NCBI RefSeq assembly: GCF_030813915.1
Contig: NZ_JAUSUJ010000013.1
Coordinates: 62,001-126,000 of the forward strand
Source of the DNA: Rhodoplanes tepidamans
GTDB taxonomy: Bacteria; Pseudomonadota; Alphaproteobacteria; Rhizobiales; Xanthobacteraceae
Reading direction: 5' to 3'
Length of the DNA stretch: 64,000 nt
Shown: piece by piece, positions 47,121-55,272 of the stretch
Layout: every line of letters begins with the position of its first letter
Position numbering within the stretch: the first letter of the stretch is position 1
Translations under genes and position numbers: made by a program
Notes under the pieces: model-generated
The model's database searches: none
Told to the model about the DNA's origin: nothing
Seen by the model: the letters and a program-made list of their open reading frames with translations, nothing else

Positions 47121-47223
47121 GTCATTCCGGGGCGCACCGCAGGTGCGAACCCGGAATCCAGCCACACACCCCGAGTTCTCGGCTGGATTCCGGGTTCGGC
47201 GCTGTGCGCCGCCCCGGAATGAC
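47121..47223. repeat. Palindromic intergenic repeat, family A copy 3
   Basis: About 103 bases with GTCATTCCGG...CCGGAATGAC ends and inner ACCCGGAATCCAGC/GGCTGGATTCCGGGT arms. It lies between murJ and the DegT-family aminotransferase gene, 12 bases upstream of the murJ start. Confidence 0.92.
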
Positions 47224-47247
47224 CGAGAAGCGACTATTCGGTCGTGA

Positions 47248-48408
47248 TCACCCCTTCGCCGCGCGGCGCACCGAATCGATCACCCGGTCCTGCGTCGGCG
47301 CGTCCAGATAGGCGTGCATCGGCAGGCTGATCACCTCGGCCGCGACCTTGTCGGACACCGGCAGGCCGTTGCCGGCGGTCGGGAAGTGCTTGTAGGCGAC
47401 CTGACGGTGCAGCGGGATCGGATAGTAGACCGCGGTCGGCACCCCGTCGGCCCGCAGCGCCGCGGCGAACGCGTCGCGCGTCCCGGCGGGAATCCGGATC
47501 GTGTACTGGGCCCAGACGGAGGAATACCCCTCCGGCACCACCGGCACGCCGACGACGTCGGCCAATCCCTCGGCGTAGCGCTTCGCCACCGCGTCGCGGG
47601 CGAGAATCTCGTCGGCGAAGATCTTCAGCTTCTCGACCAGCACGGCGGCCTGCACGGTGTCGAGCCGCGAGGTGAGGCCGATGCGGACGTTGTCGTACTT
47701 GTCGGAGCCGTGGCCGTGCACCCGCAGGCTCTTCAGCGTGGCGACCAGGTCGGCGTCGTCGGTGAAGATCGCGCCGCCGTCGCCGTAGCAGCCGAGCGGC
47801 TTCGCCGGGAAGAAGCTCGTCGCCGTGGCGGTCGCGAGCCCGTCGACGCCGAGCCGCCGGCCCTTGTAGGTGGCGCCGAACGACTGCGCCGCGTCGTCGA
47901 GCACGAACAGGCCCTCGGCCCTGGCCAGCGCCGCGATGCCGTCGTGATCGGCCGGCAGGCCGAACAGGTCGACCGGGATGATGCCGCGCGGCGTCAGTCC
48001 GAGCGACTTCGCCTTGGCGATCGCCGCGGCGGCGCTTTCGACCGAGATGTTGTAGGTCGCCTCGTCGATGTCGGCGAACACCGGCGTCGCGCGATGCAGC
48101 GCCACCACCTCGGCGGTGGCGCAGAACGTGAAGGACGGGCAGATCACCGCGTCGCCCGGACCGATTCCCTTGGCCATCAGCACCAGCGACAGCGCGTCGG
48201 TGCCGCTCGCGCAGGTGACGGCGTGGCTGGCGCCGCAGAAGGCGGCGAGGTCCTTCTCCAGCGTCTGCACCTCGGGGCCGAGGATGAACTGGCAGTGCGC
48301 GAGCACGCGCGCGACGGCGTCGTCGACGCGGGTGCCGAGCGCGCGGCGTTGCGCCGCCACGTCGATGAAGGGGATCGGCTGCGGCTGCAGGCGGGCGTGC
48401 TGGGTCAT
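47248..48408 (-). CDS. DegT/DnrJ family sugar aminotransferase, probable GnnB (UDP-sugar 3-aminotransferase)
   Basis: 386 residues, PLP-dependent fold type I. The internal aldimine lysine is K203 (FFPAKPLGCYGDGGA); the start FIDVAAQRRALG and HGHGSDKYDN are typical of WlbC/GnnB-type enzymes that aminate UDP-3-keto-sugars. It lies 64 bases after the Gfo/Idh/MocA oxidoreductase gene, so the two probably make UDP-GlcNAc3N, the precursor of 2,3-diaminoglucose lipid A known in Brucella and Bradyrhizobium. An O-antigen sugar such as Wlb/Wbp products is the alternative. Confidence 0.85.
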   Translation of the reverse strand: MTQHARLQPQPIPFIDVAAQRRALGTRVDDAVARVLAHCQFILGPEVQTLEKDLAAFCGASHAVTCASGTDALSLVLMAKGIGPGDAVICPSFTFCATAEVVALHRATPVFADIDEATYNISVESAAAAIAKAKSLGLTPRGIIPVDLFGLPADHDGIAALARAEGLFVLDDAAQSFGATYKGRRLGVDGLATATATSFFPAKPLGCYGDGGAIFTDDADLVATLKSLRVHGHGSDKYDNVRIGLTSRLDTVQAAVLVEKLKIFADEILARDAVAKRYAEGLADVVGVPVVPEGYSSVWAQYTIRIPAGTRDAFAAALRADGVPTAVYYPIPLHRQVAYKHFPTAGNGLPVSDKVAAEVISLPMHAYLDAPTQDRVIDSVRRAAKG

Positions 48409-48472
48409 CTCGAATCCTGAGTCTGGACGGCCTCGTCCGGCGGGGCGGCGGGGCGCGGTCGGCGGAGCGCGG

Positions 48473-49471
48473 TCAGCCGGCGACGACGCGCGGCTTGCGG
48501 ACCGGCGCGTCGAGCGCGGCGCTGCCGCCTTCGAGGCAGCGGATGGCGATCTCGAGGCTGGCGACGCCCTCCTCGCCGCCCACCGGCGGCCGCGTGCCGG
48601 TGCGCACCGCCTTGATGAAGGCGCCGAGCTCGGAGCGCAGCGGCTCGTCGTGCCCGACCGAGAGGTGGCGCATCGAGTAGCTGCCGTCCGGCTGGAAGCC
48701 GAAGCACTCGGTGACCTGGCGGGTCAGCAGGTCGCCGGTGATGTACTTGCGCTTGGTGGCGATCTGGACGGTGCGCGCCTTGAACGGCGTCAGCCAGTTG
48801 GTGTTGATGTGGGCGAGCACGCCGGAGGCGGTGCGGAACTGCAGGAGCGCGATGTCCTCGCGCTCGGCCTTGGCGCTGGAGAGCTGCGGCTGGACCTCGA
48901 CGATCTCCGAATCGGTGAACCAGCGCACCAGGTCGATGTCGTGCACGGCGAGGTCGATGACGATGCCGACGTTCGACATGCGCGGCGGGAACGGGCCGAC
49001 GCGGGTGATCGCGATCGACAGGATGTCCTCGCTGCGGATCGCCTCCTTGAGGGCCTGCGCGGCCGGATTGAAGCGCTCGACATGGCCGACCATCAGGGTG
49101 ACGCCGGCGCGCTTCGCCGCGTCGATGATCTCGTGGCCCTGCTCCACCGTGGAGGCGATCGGCTTCTCGACCAGCACGTGAACGCCGCGCCGGATGCAGG
49201 CGAGCGCGAGCTCGCGATGCAGATGCGTCGGCGCCGCGATGGTCACCGCGTCGACGCCGAAGTCGAGCAGCTTGCCGATGTCCGGAAACGTGCCGCAGCC
49301 GAGCGTGCGACCGACGAACTCGGTCTGCCCGACGCTCGGATCGGCGACGCCGATCAGCTGCACGCCGGGCAGGCCGGCGAACACGCGCGCGTGGTTGCAT
49401 CCCATCACGCCGACGCCGACGACGCCGACACGCAACGGCTTCTGGGCGCTGCTCTTCGCGCTGTCGACCAT
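48473..49471 (-). CDS. Gfo/Idh/MocA oxidoreductase, probable GnnA (UDP-GlcNAc 3-dehydrogenase)
   Basis: 332 residues. NAD-binding GVGVMGCNHAR (19-29) and the catalytic EKP (102-104) are present, with VGHVERFNPA and IDLAVHDIDLVRWF as in WlbA/GnnA enzymes that oxidise the 3-OH of UDP-GlcNAc. Paired with the aminotransferase downstream. The ATG at 49471 is chosen because the longer frame is Arg-rich and unlike the family. The 230-base upstream region is A/T-rich in 49545-49600 and carries a 7-base hairpin at 49509-49529. Confidence 0.83.
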   Translation of the reverse strand: MVDSAKSSAQKPLRVGVVGVGVMGCNHARVFAGLPGVQLIGVADPSVGQTEFVGRTLGCGTFPDIGKLLDFGVDAVTIAAPTHLHRELALACIRRGVHVLVEKPIASTVEQGHEIIDAAKRAGVTLMVGHVERFNPAAQALKEAIRSEDILSIAITRVGPFPPRMSNVGIVIDLAVHDIDLVRWFTDSEIVEVQPQLSSAKAEREDIALLQFRTASGVLAHINTNWLTPFKARTVQIATKRKYITGDLLTRQVTECFGFQPDGSYSMRHLSVGHDEPLRSELGAFIKAVRTGTRPPVGGEEGVASLEIAIRCLEGGSAALDAPVRKPRVVAG

Positions 49472-49704
49472 GACCGCCTTCCCCAAAGTCTGTCCTGGGG
49501 CCCTCCTAGCACGCCGGGCAGAGGCGTGCGACGTGAAAAGAACGTCAACCAAACACGTTTTGATTCAAACAGTTACAATCTCGGTTCTGGTCCCGCCTAC
49601 GGGCTCTTCCGGATTTCTTTCCCGGCGCGACCTGACAATCGCGGCTGCGTCGCGCGCGCTCCGGCGCGCCGCGACCCCGTCGCGGAACGACCGCGGTGCG
49701 GCGC

Positions 49705-50955
49705 TCACCGCGCCAGGCCGTAACCCTCGAGATCGATCTCGGGCGTGCGGCCGGAGACGATGTCGGCGACGATGCGGCCGCTGCCGCAGGCCTGCGTCCA
49801 CCCGTTCGAGCCGTGGCCGATGTTCAGATACAGCCCCTCGATCGGCGTCGGGCCGAGATAGGGCGGACCGTCGGGCGTCATCGGCCGCAGCCCCGCCCAC
49901 GGCGCCACGGCGGCGCTGTCCACCGCCGCGTCGGGGAAGATCGCCCGCACGGTGCGGCGCACCGCCTCGATGCCGTCGGGACGCACGGCGAGGCTGTAGC
50001 CTGCCACCTCCGCCATGCCGGCGGCGCGCAGCCGCGTGCCGAGCCGCGAGATCATCACCTTGGAATGCTCGTCCATCACGGCCGAGCGCGGCCCGTGCTG
50101 GTCCGACACGAGGTCGACCGTGATGGAATAGCCCTTCACCGGATAGATCGGCAGGTTCAGCCCGAGCGGCCGCAGCAGGAACGGCGCCTCGACGCCGAGC
50201 GCGACGACGACGGCGTCGGCCTCGTGAACGCCACGGTCGGTCTCGACGGCGCGCAACCGCTTTCCGTCGACGCGCAGCCTCTTCACCGTGGTGTCGAACA
50301 GGAAGCGGACGCCTTCTCCCTGGAGCCGCTCGGCGAGCCGCGCCGTGAACAGCGCGCTGTCCCCGGTCTCGTCGCCGGGCAGGTTCAGGCCGCCGGCGAA
50401 GCTCACGCTGGCGCGCGCCAGCGCCGGCTCGGCCGCCAGCACGCCGTCGGCGTCGAGAAGCTGATGGACGACGCCGAACTTCTCCAGCACGGCGCTGGCG
50501 CGGCGGCCGCCCGCCACCTCGTCGGCGGTGCGGAAGAGCTGCAGCACGCCGCCCTCGCCGTGATCGTAGGCGATCCCGGTCTCGGCGCGCAGCGCCACCA
50601 GGCAGGCCTTGCTGTAGTGGGCGATGCGCTGCATGCGCGCCTTGTTGCGCGCGTAGCGCTCGACCGAGCAGTTCTTCAGGAAGGCGGCGAGCCAGACGTA
50701 CTGGTGCGGGTCGAACGTCGGCCGCATGGCGAGCGGCGCGTAGCGGTCGAGCATCCACTTCAGCGCCTTCACGGGCATGCCGGGTGCGGCCCACGGGCCG
50801 GCGAAGCCCGGGCACACGCCGCCGGCATTGCCGAAGCTCGTCTCCAGCCCGGCCCCGGAGCGCCGCTCCACCACCGTGACCCGGTGGCCGGCACGGTTCA
50901 GGTAATGAGCGCAGGCGGTGCCGACCACCCCTGCCCCGAGCACGAGAATGTTCAT
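49705..50955 (-). CDS. FAD-dependent D-amino-acid dehydrogenase (DadA-like)
   Basis: 416 residues. The FAD-binding LGAGVVG is at residues 6-12; the body matches DadA (ETSFGNAGGVCPGFAGPWAAPG, GGVLQLFRT, PIYPVKGYSITVD and IGHGSNGWTQACGSGRIVAD near the C-terminus). It oxidises D-amino acids to 2-oxoacids, passing electrons to the membrane quinone pool. It lies downstream of two tandem TctC genes in a minus-strand catabolic run that also contains an Asp/Glu racemase gene. The ATG at 50955 sits just before the Rossmann motif. Confidence 0.87.
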   Translation of the reverse strand: MNILVLGAGVVGTACAHYLNRAGHRVTVVERRSGAGLETSFGNAGGVCPGFAGPWAAPGMPVKALKWMLDRYAPLAMRPTFDPHQYVWLAAFLKNCSVERYARNKARMQRIAHYSKACLVALRAETGIAYDHGEGGVLQLFRTADEVAGGRRASAVLEKFGVVHQLLDADGVLAAEPALARASVSFAGGLNLPGDETGDSALFTARLAERLQGEGVRFLFDTTVKRLRVDGKRLRAVETDRGVHEADAVVVALGVEAPFLLRPLGLNLPIYPVKGYSITVDLVSDQHGPRSAVMDEHSKVMISRLGTRLRAAGMAEVAGYSLAVRPDGIEAVRRTVRAIFPDAAVDSAAVAPWAGLRPMTPDGPPYLGPTPIEGLYLNIGHGSNGWTQACGSGRIVADIVSGRTPEIDLEGYGLAR

Positions 50956-51078
50956 GATGAGAGGACCTGCGACGCGTCGGCGGACAATGGACGATGCGCC
51001 GTCGCACGCGCTGCCCGACACAGCTGCCTTTCGGCCGGCGACGGCATGATCCCGGGAGCCCCGAGATCGGTACTCCGA

Positions 51079-51137
51079 ATCCCGGGCGTACCCGGGATCG
51101 ACGTTGTGGCGCGCGGCGCCGGTGCGAGCCGGCGCCG
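51079..51137 (-). terminator. Two adjacent hairpins after the first TctC gene
   Basis: A CGGCGCCGG/CCGGCGCCG stem (51114-51137) and an ATCCCGGG-CGTA-CCCGGGAT stem (51079-51098) follow the stop of the TctC gene at 51149. No T run is seen; likely transcript end or processing hairpins. Confidence 0.5.
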
Positions 51138-51148
51138 ACGGCGCAGTC

Positions 51149-52147
51149 TCACTGCGACTTGATCATGGCGGCCTTGATGATCTTCTCGGTGCGAGCCATC
51201 TCGTCCGCGATGAAGGTCTTGAAGGTCTCGGTGCTGGAGCCGATCGGCTCGAAGCCGAGCACGGCGAAGCGCCGCCGGGTGTCCTCGTCGGCCAGCACCT
51301 TGGCGGCCTCGGCCTGCAGCTTGGCGGTGATCTCCGGCGGCAGCCCCTTCGGCGCCCACAGACCGTACCACGAGCCGAAGTCGAGCGGGTTCATGCCCGA
51401 TTCCGCGACCGTCGGGATGTCGGGCGCCGCCTTGCTGCGCTCCAGGCTGGTGATGGCGAGCGCCTTGATCTTGCCCGCCTGCACGAGCGGCAGCGACGCC
51501 ACCATCGGATCGGCGACGAGCTGGATCTGCCCGCTCATCAGATCGGCGAGCATCGGCGTCGCGCCCCGGTAGGCGATGACCAAAGCGTCGACACCCGCCT
51601 CGTGCTTGAGCAGCTCGACCGCGAGATGGCCGGCGGCGCCGAACCCCGACGTCGCGAACGTGTACTTGCTCGGCTCCTTGCGGACCAGGTCGAACAGCTC
51701 TTTCAGCGTGTTGGCCGGGACGTTGGGCGCCGTGCTGACGATCAGCGGACCGGAGGCGACGAGCGTGATCGGCGTGAAGTCCTTCACCACGTCGTAGGGC
51801 ACGTTCTTGAACAGGAACGGCGCGCCGACATGCAGGGACGCGTGCAGCAGCAGCGTGTAGCCGTCGGCGGCCGACTTCGCGACCGACCCGGAGCCCACGG
51901 TCCCGCCCGCCCCGCCGGCCCTGTTCTCGACGATCACGCTGACGCCGAGGGATTCCTGCAGCTTGTGCGCCAGGATGCGGGCGACGCCGTCGACCGAGCC
52001 GCCGGCCGGCACCGGAACCACCATCGTGATCGTGCGGGACGGATAGGCGCCGTCGGCGGGGCCGGCCCATGCGGGACCGGTCGACGCCGGCCCGGCCATG
52101 GTCAGGGCCGTGAAGACAGCGCAGGCTGCCAGTGTGGTTCGCATCAT
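51149..52147 (-). CDS. TctC/Bug family tripartite tricarboxylate transporter binding protein, copy 1
   Basis: 332 residues with a signal peptide (about 1-28). The Bug fold is recognisable: YPSRTITMVVPVPAGGSVDGVAR, IVENRAGGAGG and LMSGQIQLVADP. Such periplasmic proteins bind carboxylates or amino-acid-like ligands. It is very similar along its whole length to the neighbouring copy at 52437. No tctA or tctB is in the window. The start is ATG 52147 or 52144. Confidence 0.88.
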   Translation of the reverse strand: MMRTTLAACAVFTALTMAGPASTGPAWAGPADGAYPSRTITMVVPVPAGGSVDGVARILAHKLQESLGVSVIVENRAGGAGGTVGSGSVAKSAADGYTLLLHASLHVGAPFLFKNVPYDVVKDFTPITLVASGPLIVSTAPNVPANTLKELFDLVRKEPSKYTFATSGFGAAGHLAVELLKHEAGVDALVIAYRGATPMLADLMSGQIQLVADPMVASLPLVQAGKIKALAITSLERSKAAPDIPTVAESGMNPLDFGSWYGLWAPKGLPPEITAKLQAEAAKVLADEDTRRRFAVLGFEPIGSSTETFKTFIADEMARTEKIIKAAMIKSQ

Positions 52148-52384
52148 GTCGTCCTCGTGTCACTCGTGCCGTCGCTCTCCAACCGCGAGCCGGTCGTCGA
52201 CGGGCATCTGCGTACCACCGTGAAGCAAGACATGCGCCAGTCTCGGTCGAATGCGTCGGAGGACGGTCGCGGAACGCACCGATGTCTCGGACGGCGTCGT
52301 GATCAGCTCGGCCCGGCCGCGTCGCGCCGATCGCGTCACCCCGGTCGCGTCACGCCGCGCGAACCGGGGCGTCACATGGAACGA

Positions 52385-52412
52385 GGGCGCGCGAGGCTCT
52401 CCTCGCGCGCCC
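52385..52412 (-). terminator. Perfect 12-base hairpin after TctC copy 2
   Basis: GGGCGCGCGAGG and CCTCGCGCGCCC pair perfectly around a 4-base loop, 24 bases after the stop of the TctC gene at 52437. It has a short weak T-containing tail on the minus strand. It probably ends the racemase-to-TctC operon. Confidence 0.6.
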
Positions 52413-52436
52413 CGGGCACGGGTGATGCGTGCAGGA

Positions 52437-53438
52437 TCAGTCCGTCTTGATGTTCGAGTCCTTGATGATCTTCTCGGCGCGCGCCATCTCGTCGGCGATG
52501 TACTTGGTGAACTCCGCCGTGGTCGAGCCGATCGGGTCGAAGCCGAGCGTCGCGAAGCGCTTCTTGGCGTCGGCCTCGCCCAGCACCTTGACCGAGACCT
52601 CCTGCAGCTTGGCCGTGATCTCCGGCGGCAGACCCTTGGGGCCCCACAGGCCGTACCAGGACACGAAGTCGAGCGGCTTCATGCCGGATTCCTCGACGGT
52701 CGGAATCTCGGGCGCGGACGCGGTGCGCTTGAGGCTGGTCACCGCCAGCGCCTTGATCTTGCCCGACTGGGCGAGCGGCACCGAGGAGAGCGCCGGGTCG
52801 GCGATGAGCTGGATCTGGCCGCTCATCAGGTCGGTGAGCATCGGGCCGGCGCCCTTGTAGGCGATGACCAGCGCGTCGACGCCCGCCTCGCGCTTCAGCA
52901 GCTCGACTGCGAGATGGCCGGCCGAGCCGAAGCTCGACGTCGCGAACGTGTATTTCGACGGATCCTTGCGGACGAGGTCGAAGAACTCCTTGAGGTTCTT
53001 GGCCGGCACGTTGGGGCTGGTGCTGACGATCAGCGGACCGGCGGCGACCAGCGTGATGGGCGTGAAGTCCTTCACCACGTCGTAGGGCACGTTCTTGAAC
53101 AGGAACGGCGAGACGACGTGGATCGACGCCTGCAGCAGCAGCGTGTAGCCGTCGGGCTGGGCCTTCGCCACCGTGTTGGCGCCGACCAGGCCGCCCGCCC
53201 CGCCGGCGCGGTTCTCGACGATCACGCTGACGCCGAGCGCCTCCTGGAGCTTCTGGGCGAGAACGCGGGCGACGCCGTCGACCGAGCCGCCGGCCGGATA
53301 CGGCACCACCATGGTGATGTTGCGGTTGGGATAGGCCTGCGGCTGTGCGCCGGCCGGTTGAAGGCTCGCGGTCGTGAACGTCGCGGCCGTCAGGGCCGTG
53401 ACGGCGACAGCGCACGCTGCCAGGGTGTTTCTGATCAT
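52437..53438 (-). CDS. TctC/Bug family tripartite tricarboxylate transporter binding protein, copy 2
   Basis: 333 residues with a signal peptide (about 1-30). It matches copy 1 closely (FKNVPYDVVKDFTPITLVA, ELLKREAGVDALVIAYKGA, PTVEESGMKPLDFVSWYGLW), so the two arose by tandem duplication and have since diverged. Periplasmic solute capture; no transporter membrane subunits adjoin it. It lies 40 bases after the SDR gene, at the end of the run racemase, molybdoenzyme, aldolase, SDR. The ATG at 53438 is chosen from the signal peptide start. Confidence 0.88.
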   Translation of the reverse strand: MIRNTLAACAVAVTALTAATFTTASLQPAGAQPQAYPNRNITMVVPYPAGGSVDGVARVLAQKLQEALGVSVIVENRAGGAGGLVGANTVAKAQPDGYTLLLQASIHVVSPFLFKNVPYDVVKDFTPITLVAAGPLIVSTSPNVPAKNLKEFFDLVRKDPSKYTFATSSFGSAGHLAVELLKREAGVDALVIAYKGAGPMLTDLMSGQIQLIADPALSSVPLAQSGKIKALAVTSLKRTASAPEIPTVEESGMKPLDFVSWYGLWGPKGLPPEITAKLQEVSVKVLGEADAKKRFATLGFDPIGSTTAEFTKYIADEMARAEKIIKDSNIKTD

Positions 53439-53478
53439 TTTCGTCCTCGTGTCGGTCGGGTCGGGAGCGTACGCGCTC

Positions 53479-54258
53479 TCAATAGGTTCCGGGGTAGCTT
53501 CCACCATCGATCAGCAGATTCTGGCCGGTTATGAATCCGGCCTTGGACGAGCACAAAAAAGCAAAATACGCGCCGAGCTCTTCGGGATCGCCGTAGCGGC
53601 GCGCCGGATTGGCTGCCGCCCGCGCATGCCAGACCTGCTCGAAGCGGTCTCCGACGTCGTCGATCATGCCGCGGATGTGGCGGCGCTGCGCGTCGCTGTC
53701 GAAGATGCCCGGCAGCAGGTTGTTGATCGTGACGTTGTGGGCGACGGTCTGGCGCGCGATCCCGGCGACGAAGCCGACGAGGCCGGAGCGGGCGCCGTTG
53801 GAGAGGCCGAGCTCCGGCTGCGCGATCTTCACGCTGCGCGACACGATGTTGACGATGCGGCCGAAGCGCCGCTCCATCATGCCGTCGACGGTGCGGCGGA
53901 TCATCTCGATCGGCCCGAGCATCATGGCGTCGAGCGCGGCGATCCAGTCGTCGCGCCGCCAGTCGCGGAAGTCGCCGGGCAGCGGGCCGTCGGCGTTGTT
54001 GAGCAGGATGTCGGGCGCCGGGCACGCGGCGAGGAGCGCGTCACGGCCCTCCTCGGTGGTGATGTCGGCCGAGACCCAGGTCACCTCGGCGCCGGTGGCG
54101 TCGCGGATCTCCCGCGCGGCCTGCTCCAGCGTCGTGCGGGTGCGCGCCGCGATGGTCACCGCCACGCCCTCGCGGGCGAGCGCTTCGGCGCACGCCCGGC
54201 CGAGCCCGCGGCTCGCGCCGCAGAGAAGCGCCTTGCGGCCCGACAATCCGAGATCCAT
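53479..54258 (-). CDS. Divergent SDR family oxidoreductase lacking the catalytic Tyr/Lys, second copy
   Basis: 259 residues. Rossmann motif CGASRGLGRA (13-22), NNADG (87-91), S140, but S153 and R157 instead of the catalytic Tyr and Lys (LSNGARSG). Same length and same substitutions as the protein encoded at 18954. It lies in the catabolic run between the DapA-like aldolase (38 bases) and TctC (40 bases) genes. It may reduce a keto acid by another mechanism or have a non-classical role. Confidence 0.82.
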   Translation of the reverse strand: MDLGLSGRKALLCGASRGLGRACAEALAREGVAVTIAARTRTTLEQAAREIRDATGAEVTWVSADITTEEGRDALLAACPAPDILLNNADGPLPGDFRDWRRDDWIAALDAMMLGPIEMIRRTVDGMMERRFGRIVNIVSRSVKIAQPELGLSNGARSGLVGFVAGIARQTVAHNVTINNLLPGIFDSDAQRRHIRGMIDDVGDRFEQVWHARAAANPARRYGDPEELGAYFAFLCSSKAGFITGQNLLIDGGSYPGTY

Positions 54259-54296
54259 GGGCCGCCTCCAGCGCCGTCAGGATGCCGCGGCGCGGC

Positions 54297-55238
54297 TCAC
54301 GCCGCGACCGCCGCCACCGGCTTCAGCTCGAAGCCGTAGGTCTTGTCGAGGCCGAGCTCGGAGACGATGCGCAGCCCGCGGGCGAGGTGATCGGCGGCGA
54401 GGCCGGTGAGCGGCTTGCGCAGGTCGCCGGCCGGCAGGCCGACCGCCTTCATCAGCGACTTCACGGCGACCGGGTTGATGGCCGAGTAGGTGAAGTGCAG
54501 CAGCGGCAGCATGCGCAGATAGGTCTCGCGGAAGGCCATGGCGTCCGTGTAGTCGGTCCACGGCGTCGAGATGGTGGCGATCTCGCGCGGCGCGATGTTG
54601 CCGGTCATGTTGGCGGTGCCGTGCCCGCCGAGGCTCATGGTCGGCACCACGAGGCCGAGATTGGGGCTGTCGCAGCACATCACGGAGACGTCGGGGCGGC
54701 CCGCCAGCACCTGGGCGACCTGGCCGACGCGGCCGGTCGACTCCTTGTGCACCACGTAGTTCGGGTGCTTGAAGATGCGCAGCAGGTTGTCCCAGTGCAG
54801 GTCGCTCTTCACCCGCGGCGGGTTGTTGTAGATGCCGAGCGGCAGGTCGGTGGCGTCGGCGACCTCGAGGAAGAACCGCTCGATGTCGTCCTCGGGCGCG
54901 CAGATATAGGCGGGCGCCGCCAGGATGGCGCCGTCGGCGCCGTTGTCCTTGGCGAACTTCACCATCGCGATCGTCGACTCGGTGTTGTTGCCGGTGCAGC
55001 CGAAGAAGATCGGCATCTTCGGCGTCTTCATCTTCGCCGTCTCGACGATGATGGCCTTCTTCTCCTCGATGGAGAGCATCGAGGTCTCGCCGGTCGAGCC
55101 CATGATCAGGATCGCCGCCGTGCCGTTGTCCTCGTGGAACTTGAGCAGCGTGCGGAACGCCGCGAAGTCGACGGTGCCGTCCTTGTTGAACGGGGTGATC
55201 AGCGCCACGAAGGAGCCGGCGAGCTTGGTCTTGGCCAT
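54297..55238 (-). CDS. Dihydrodipicolinate synthase family (DapA-like) aldolase/dehydratase
   Basis: 313 residues, TIM barrel of the NAL/DapA class I aldolases. GSTGETSML holds the Thr pair, the Schiff-base lysine is in VVHKEST and the tyrosine in GIYNNPPRV. The sequence is not that of the housekeeping DapA (PLGIYNNPP and a longer C-terminus), so a catabolic role on a 2-oxo acid is more likely. It lies between the molybdoenzyme and SDR genes with gaps under 40 bases. The ATG at 55238 matches the family start (TKLAGSFVALITPF). Confidence 0.87.
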   Translation of the reverse strand: MAKTKLAGSFVALITPFNKDGTVDFAAFRTLLKFHEDNGTAAILIMGSTGETSMLSIEEKKAIIVETAKMKTPKMPIFFGCTGNNTESTIAMVKFAKDNGADGAILAAPAYICAPEDDIERFFLEVADATDLPLGIYNNPPRVKSDLHWDNLLRIFKHPNYVVHKESTGRVGQVAQVLAGRPDVSVMCCDSPNLGLVVPTMSLGGHGTANMTGNIAPREIATISTPWTDYTDAMAFRETYLRMLPLLHFTYSAINPVAVKSLMKAVGLPAGDLRKPLTGLAADHLARGLRIVSELGLDKTYGFELKPVAAVAA

Positions 55239-55272
55239 GTGGGTCTCCGCGAAAAGCGAGTTGACGGTGGTT

